From: CAZWRK01 sp964635875
GTDB taxonomy: Bacteria; Pseudomonadota; Gammaproteobacteria; Burkholderiales; Aquaspirillaceae
DNA length: 10,504 nt
Assembly: GCA_964635875.1 (NCBI GenBank)
Contig: CAZWRK010000137.1
Location: forward strand, 1-10,504
Reading direction: 5' to 3'
Part shown: one piece after another, positions 7,090-10,504 of the stretch
Layout of the letters: every line of letters starts with the position of its first letter
How positions within the stretch are numbered: the stretch's first letter is position 1
Notes under the pieces: generated by a model
Database searches by the model: none
What the model was told of the DNA's origin: nothing
Seen by the model: only the letters and a program-made list of their open reading frames with translations
Made by a program: the position numbers and the translations under genes

Positions 7090-8016
7090 ATGATGAACTC
7101 GACATCCATTCCAACCATTCCCGACATTCATATCGGCCGCGTCTACAACCAACACAACCCCGAATGCGACATCCATTACGAAACTTTTGGCCGCCTCGCC
7201 GAGTTTTTTGGACGCAACACGCCACCCCATCGCCACTATAGTTTTTTTCAGATTCATATTCTGGTGCGCGGCAATGTCCGTTTAAATTTAGATGACCAAG
7301 TCTATTGCGGCCAAGCCCCGCTGCTGATCTTTACCCCGCCGACCCTGCCGCACGCCCTGTACTCCGAAGAAGACACCGACGGCCATGTCCTGACGATTCG
7401 CCAAGACGTGGTGCGCCACTGGTATCAGTCGATGCCCAACCAATGGCCCGAAAGCCTGTTGCGACAACCCGCCTTCTTCGAACTTTCGACCCTTTCCGAG
7501 CAGGCTGCCCCCGAATTTCACGCGCTGATTCAAATCGCTGAACTGCTGCAAATAGAATTTGGCAAACAGGGCCAAGGCCATACCTCGCTGCTCAAAGCCT
7601 TAGGCGAATGCCTGTTTATTCACCTCGGCCGCATCCTTCTCAGCCTCGATCCCGCCTCGGTGCCGCGCACCGAACGCAGCCAAGATCTACGGCTGTTTTT
7701 AAGCTTTTGTGATTTGGTCGAAACCCATTTCCGCGACCACCTAACCTTGTCCGAATACGCCGGATATTTGTCGATCACCGAAGCGCGGTTAAATGATATC
7801 TGCCGCCGCATGGCCGCCCGCCCCTCTAAAGAGATCGTTCACGAACGACTTTTGCAAGAGGCCCGCCGCCTGCTACGTTTTTCGGCGACACCGATTGGCG
7901 AAATTAGTTATCAGCTTGGTTTTGCCGACCCCGCCTACTTTTCGCGCTTTTTTACCAAGCGCACCGGCATTCCGCCCAGCCAATTCCGCTTGGGTTCAAC
8001 ACGCCCTTCCCGCTAA
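7090..8016 (+). CDS. AraC/XylS-family regulator, HpaA-like
   Basis: A 308-residue transcription factor. The N-terminal part (about residues 29-110) is a cupin-type effector domain with PHRHYSFFQIHILVRGNVRL (46-65) and LLIFTPPTLPHALYSEEDTD. The C-terminal part (about 205-300) carries two helix-turn-helix units ending in the AraC signature (IGEISYQLGFADPAYFSRFF, 269-288). The pattern AEFFGR...HRH.FFQ.H....G...L.LDD....APL...TPP..PHA, followed by DGHVLT.R, strongly recalls HpaA, the activator of 4-hydroxyphenylacetate hydroxylase genes in E. coli; this comparison is from memory. The start at 7090 has a ribosome site (GGAAGG, 6 bases away); a longer frame to 6934 is unsupported. It lies 130 bases upstream of dmpK on the same strand, so it probably activates the phenol hydroxylase genes in response to a phenolic compound. 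Family is certain; effector and target are inferred. Confidence 0.9.
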   Translation: MMNSTSIPTIPDIHIGRVYNQHNPECDIHYETFGRLAEFFGRNTPPHRHYSFFQIHILVRGNVRLNLDDQVYCGQAPLLIFTPPTLPHALYSEEDTDGHVLTIRQDVVRHWYQSMPNQWPESLLRQPAFFELSTLSEQAAPEFHALIQIAELLQIEFGKQGQGHTSLLKALGECLFIHLGRILLSLDPASVPRTERSQDLRLFLSFCDLVETHFRDHLTLSEYAGYLSITEARLNDICRRMAARPSKEIVHERLLQEARRLLRFSATPIGEISYQLGFADPAYFSRFFTKRTGIPPSQFRLGSTRPSR

Positions 8017-8020
8017 AAGC

Positions 8021-8062
8021 CTTTACGTTTACGAAAAGTGCAAGTCATCGTTGCAAAGATCC
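8021..8062 (+). promoter_or_regulatory. Candidate activator-binding region upstream of dmpK
   Basis: Directly after the AraC-type gene stop lies an inverted repeat, CTTTACGT-TT-ACGAAAAG (8021-8038, 7 of 8 pairs), which also contains TTTACG twice in tandem. It is followed by two copies of TGCAA (8039-8043 and 8052-8056), each with ATC a few bases on and starting 13 bases apart. The block ends two bases before the -35 element of the putative dmpK promoter, where class II AraC-type activators usually bind. There is no U-run, so it is not a terminator. Function is inferred. Confidence 0.35.
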
Positions 8063-8064
8063 AT

Positions 8065-8092
8065 TTGTTAATATCTTAGTAAATGCTTTAAT
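8065..8092 (+). promoter_or_regulatory. Putative sigma70-type promoter of the dmp operon
   Basis: TTGTTA (8065-8070, 4 of 6 to the -35 consensus), a 16-base spacer and TTTAAT (8087-8092, 5 of 6 to the -10 consensus). Transcription would start near 8099, giving a leader of about 48 bases before dmpK. I searched the region for a -24/-12 GG-N10-GC sigma54 element and saw none. The imperfect -35 fits a promoter that needs an activator. Confidence 0.5.
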
Positions 8093-8146
8093 AAAACCAT
8101 TCCAGACCGCGGGCCACTCCGACCCGACTTGCAAGGAGTGCAAAAC

Positions 8147-8404
8147 ATGGCCAGTAGCCATTTTGATATGAACCGGAAATTTGTGCGGGTGATCAATACC
8201 CTGCCGAATGGGTTGGTTGAATTTGAATTTGCGATTGGGGATGCCGATGTCGCGGTCGAGCTGATTATGCCCAAGGCCGCCTTCGACGAATTTTGCCGTG
8301 ATAACCACGTCGAATTCACCGAAGCCGCCCCCATCGAACGCGATGCGGAAAGTGCAGATTTCAGCTGGAATCTGCAACAAGCCACCCATCAACGCTTTCG
8401 CTAG
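8147..8404 (+). CDS. dmpK: Phenol hydroxylase assembly protein (P0 subunit)
   Basis: An 85-residue protein of the small phenol hydroxylase subunit family (DmpK, also PoxA/PhlA/TomA0). From the Pseudomonas system, DmpK is not needed in the turnover complex but binds the oxygenase and is needed for active, iron-loaded enzyme. The family core is clear: RKFVRVINTLPNGLVEFEFA (residues 10-29), followed by VELIMPKAAFDEFCRDN, where DmpK has a very similar VELI.P..AFD.FC segment. Length is normal (about 75-95). The ATG has a strong Shine-Dalgarno (AAGGAG at 8133-8138, 8 bases away); a TTG six codons upstream is rejected. It is first in the operon, 65 bases before dmpL. An 8-base palindrome CTTGCAAG (8128-8135) overlaps its ribosome site. 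Confidence 0.92.
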   Translation: MASSHFDMNRKFVRVINTLPNGLVEFEFAIGDADVAVELIMPKAAFDEFCRDNHVEFTEAAPIERDAESADFSWNLQQATHQRFR

Positions 8405-8469
8405 TCGGTCGCCAGAAAATCAAGAGCAGCATCCGACGGCGTTTTAAATTTTGAGCGAGGAACTTCATC

Positions 8470-9462
8470 ATGCAAATGGATTTGCGGACAGTCAGCATCA
8501 CGCCGCTGCGCCAAACTTTTGGACATCTTGCGCGCCGCATGGGCGCGGACAAACCGGCTTCACGCTACATGGAAGCCACGATGGACTTGCAGCCGGTGGA
8601 GAACTTCCACTACCGCCCAACATGGGAACCGCAATACGACATTTTTGACGCGACCCGCACCCAAATCACCATGCAAGACTGGTACGCGCTCAAAGATCCC
8701 CGCCAGTACTACTACGGTGCATGGACACTCGCGCGCGGTCGGATGCAAGAAACCGCTGAAGGCGATTTTGATCTTGTTGCCGATCTGGGCCTCGCCAACA
8801 CCTATTCCGATAGCGGCAAAGCTGAAGCACTCGACATTTTCCTGCCGCTGCGCCACGTCGCATGGGGCTCGAACATCAACAATGCCTATGTGTCGGCCTA
8901 CGGCTACGGCATCGCGATTTCGCAAGCCGCCTGTTACGCCAGCATGGATCAACTCGGCATTGCGCAATATGTCACCCGCTTGGGCATGGCGTTTAATGAT
9001 ATCGACGCCCTTGCCGTCGCCAAAGACGCATGGCTCAACGCCCCCGAATGGCAAGAGCTGCGCCGCTATCTCGAAGATTTGATGGTCGAAAAAGACTGGT
9101 TCGAAGTCATGGTCGCCCAGAATTTCGCCCTCGAAGGTCTGCTCTTCCCGCTGATTTACGACCGCTACAACGACAAACTGAATACCGCTTACGGCCCCGT
9201 GTTCTCGATGCTGACCCGCTTCCAACGCGAATGGTTCGCCGAAAACGTCAAGTGGAACGACGCCGTATTGAAAGCTGCTGCGGCAGACAACGCCGACAAC
9301 AAAGCCCTGTTGGCAGGCTGGATTCAAAAATGGCAAGCCCGCGCAGTTCAGGCCCTCAGCCCGATTGCCGCCAAAGCCTTTGGCGACGAAGCCAGCACCG
9401 TAATGGACGAAGTCGTTCAGCAACTCAATGCCCGCGCCGCCAAAGCCGGTATCGCCCTCTAA
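8470..9462 (+). CDS. dmpL: Phenol hydroxylase P1, oxygenase beta subunit
   Basis: A 330-residue subunit, matching the usual 328-333 for DmpL/TomA1. It is the non-metal beta chain that pairs with DmpN to build the (alpha-beta-gamma)2 oxygenase. Recognised by LRQTFGHLARRMGADKPASR near the N-terminus, NFHYRPTWEPQYD and DPRQYYYGAW (about residues 45-90), the LRHVAWGSNINNAYVSAYG segment, and DWFEVMVAQN in the second half. It is all-helical, with no cofactor ligands of its own. ATG 8470 is preceded by GAGGA (8457-8461); a second ATG two codons later is possible. dmpM starts 10 bases after the stop. A very long open frame on the opposite strand (8560-9723) is a codon-bias shadow. Assignment is confident. 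Confidence 0.95.
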   Translation: MQMDLRTVSITPLRQTFGHLARRMGADKPASRYMEATMDLQPVENFHYRPTWEPQYDIFDATRTQITMQDWYALKDPRQYYYGAWTLARGRMQETAEGDFDLVADLGLANTYSDSGKAEALDIFLPLRHVAWGSNINNAYVSAYGYGIAISQAACYASMDQLGIAQYVTRLGMAFNDIDALAVAKDAWLNAPEWQELRRYLEDLMVEKDWFEVMVAQNFALEGLLFPLIYDRYNDKLNTAYGPVFSMLTRFQREWFAENVKWNDAVLKAAAADNADNKALLAGWIQKWQARAVQALSPIAAKAFGDEASTVMDEVVQQLNARAAKAGIAL

Positions 9463-9472
9463 AGGAAGTCGC

Positions 9473-9742
9473 ATGTCTAACGCATTTATCGCATTCCAAA
9501 AGAACGAAGAAACCCGCTGCATCGTCGAAGCGATTGTCGAAGACAATCCGGGCGCGATCGTGAATGAACAACCGGCGATGGTCAAAATCGACGTCCCCGG
9601 CCGCTTGGTCATCAAACGCGAAACCGTCGAAGAAAAAATGGGCCGTGAATTCGACCTGCAAGAATTGCAGCTGCATCTGATCACCATTTCTGGCCATCTC
9701 GACGAGACTGACGACGAATTCACCCTGAGCTGGAACGTTTAA
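9473..9742 (+). CDS. dmpM: Phenol hydroxylase P2, effector (coupling) protein
   Basis: An 89-residue protein, matching the roughly 90 residues of DmpM. This cofactor-free regulatory protein of the MmoB/DmpM family docks on the oxygenase alpha subunit and couples electron supply to hydroxylation. Seen: SNAFIAFQKNEETRCIVEAI (residues 2-21), the segment VKIDVPGRLVIKRETVEEKM and the closing SGHLDETDDEFTLSW, all as in the family. The reading frame extends upstream into dmpL, but the ATG at 9473 has a good ribosome site (AAGGA at 9462-9466, overlapping the dmpL stop) and gives the standard length. It is cotranscribed with dmpL and dmpN, with spacings of 10 and 25 bases. Confidence 0.95.
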   Translation: MSNAFIAFQKNEETRCIVEAIVEDNPGAIVNEQPAMVKIDVPGRLVIKRETVEEKMGREFDLQELQLHLITISGHLDETDDEFTLSWNV

Positions 9743-9767
9743 TTTCAGCGCGTAAGGAGCGAACACC

Positions 9768-10504
9768 ATGGATATGAAAGCCACCCCGAAAAAACTCGGC
9801 CTCAAAGAGCGCTACACGCTGATGACCCGCGACTTGGCTTGGGACACCACCGACCAGCCAATGGACAAAGTGTTTCCGCAAGTGACTTACGAAGGTCTGA
9901 AGATCCACGATTGGGACAAGTGGGAAGACCCGTTCCGCCTGACCATGGACGCCTACTGGAAATACCAATCCGAAAAAGAACGCAAGCTGTACGCGATTCT
10001 GGATGCGTTCAACCAAAACAACGGCCATTTGTCGGTGACCGATGCCCGTTATATGAACGTGTTGAAATTGTTCTTGGGTTCGACCCCGCCGCTGGAACTG
10101 ATGGCCGCACGCGGCTTTAGCATGGTCGGTCGGCAAATGGTCGGCGCAGGCCCGCGCGTCGCCTGTCAAATGCAAGCGGTCGATGAATATCGCCACTTCC
10201 AAACCCAGATTCACTCAATCTCGAACTACAACAAGTTCTACAACGGCATGGACGAATTCGCGCATCAACAATCGCGGATGTGGTACCTGTCGGACGGCAA
10301 ATCGTTCTTTGATGATGCGATTACCGCTGGCCCGTTTGAATTTATGGTCGCGATTGGTTTTGCGTTTGAATATGTACTGACCAATATCTTGTTCGTGCCA
10401 TTTATTTCTGGCGCAGCGTACAACGGCGATATGGCGGCGATGACGGTCGGCTTCTCGGCCCAGTCTGACGAAGCGCGTCACATGACCCTCGGTCTGGAAT
10501 GCAT
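9768..10504 (+). CDS. dmpN: Phenol hydroxylase P3, di-iron oxygenase alpha subunit (first 245 residues)
   Basis: Catalytic subunit of the multicomponent phenol hydroxylase; inserts one oxygen atom of O2 into phenol to give catechol at a carboxylate-bridged di-iron centre. About 245 of roughly 510-520 residues lie in the window and the frame is open at the right edge. All six iron ligands expected by spacing from MMOH/ToMOH are visible: Glu110 (PPLELMAARG), Glu140 and His143 (DEYRH), Glu201 (FEYVLTN), Glu235 and His238 (DEARH), so the centre looks intact. N-terminal LGLKERYTLMTRDLAWD is typical of DmpN. The start at 9768 has a strong Shine-Dalgarno (AAGGAG at 9754-9759, 8 bases away). The dmpO (P4) and dmpP (P5, FAD/2Fe-2S reductase) homologues are expected just beyond the edge. 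Whether the natural substrate is phenol, cresol or toluene/benzene cannot be told from sequence alone. Confidence 0.96.
   Translation, partial: MDMKATPKKLGLKERYTLMTRDLAWDTTDQPMDKVFPQVTYEGLKIHDWDKWEDPFRLTMDAYWKYQSEKERKLYAILDAFNQNNGHLSVTDARYMNVLKLFLGSTPPLELMAARGFSMVGRQMVGAGPRVACQMQAVDEYRHFQTQIHSISNYNKFYNGMDEFAHQQSRMWYLSDGKSFFDDAITAGPFEFMVAIGFAFEYVLTNILFVPFISGAAYNGDMAAMTVGFSAQSDEARHMTLGLEC

Noticed and set aside
8017..8146. Sigma54 (-24/-12) promoter upstream of dmpK
   Set aside because: TTGCA at 8051-8055 resembles a -12 element, but the required GG about 12 bases upstream is absent.
8404..8437. GTCGG/CCGAC hairpin followed by TTTTAAATTTT between dmpK and dmpL as an attenuator
   Set aside because: Five-pair stem with a 24-base loop is too weak; no leader peptide or alternative pairing is visible.
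8560..9723. 387-codon open frame on the minus strand opposite dmpL and dmpM
   Set aside because: Codon bias of the dmp genes leaves the antisense frame open; no ribosome site, no family resemblance, and it spans two well-supported genes.

Overview
The window looks like a chromosomal segment of a betaproteobacterium, possibly of the Neisseriales/Chitinibacter type. This rests on the character of the SecA, Maf, RNase G, DciA and phenol hydroxylase sequences; genus is not resolvable by eye. Coding density is high and I see no insertion sequence, integrase, tRNA, rRNA or CRISPR array.

Left half (1-5588), housekeeping. On the minus strand, read from right to left, lie secA (preprotein translocase ATPase, own promoter and a strong intrinsic terminator), maf (nucleotide pyrophosphatase) and rng (RNase G, cut by the window edge). 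maf and rng overlap by ATGA and are probably translationally coupled. Divergent from secA, on the plus strand, are a dciA-type gene (DUF721, replicative helicase loader) and a small eight-cysteine YkgJ-type protein. The latter converges on a small secreted coiled-coil protein, and the two genes share a TTAA as opposite stop codons.

Middle (5271-7089). A minus-strand pair: an HD-GYP-like protein whose HD metal-binding dyad is replaced by Met-Asn, followed by the secreted coiled-coil protein. An AT-rich divergent intergenic region separates this pair from the right half.

Right half (7090-10504), catabolism. An AraC/XylS-family regulator that resembles HpaA of 4-hydroxyphenylacetate catabolism is followed on the same strand by the start of a multicomponent phenol hydroxylase operon: dmpK (assembly), dmpL (oxygenase beta), dmpM (P2 effector) and dmpN (di-iron oxygenase alpha, truncated at the edge). 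The dmpK upstream region has a sigma70-like promoter with repeated TGCAA words and an inverted repeat just upstream of the -35, a plausible activator site. No -24/-12 sigma54 promoter was seen, unlike the classical DmpR-controlled systems. The hydroxylase would convert phenols to catechols for ring cleavage by genes expected beyond the right edge.

I found no convincing wholly new system. The most interesting points are the regulator/promoter arrangement of the phenol hydroxylase operon and the degenerate HD-GYP protein.
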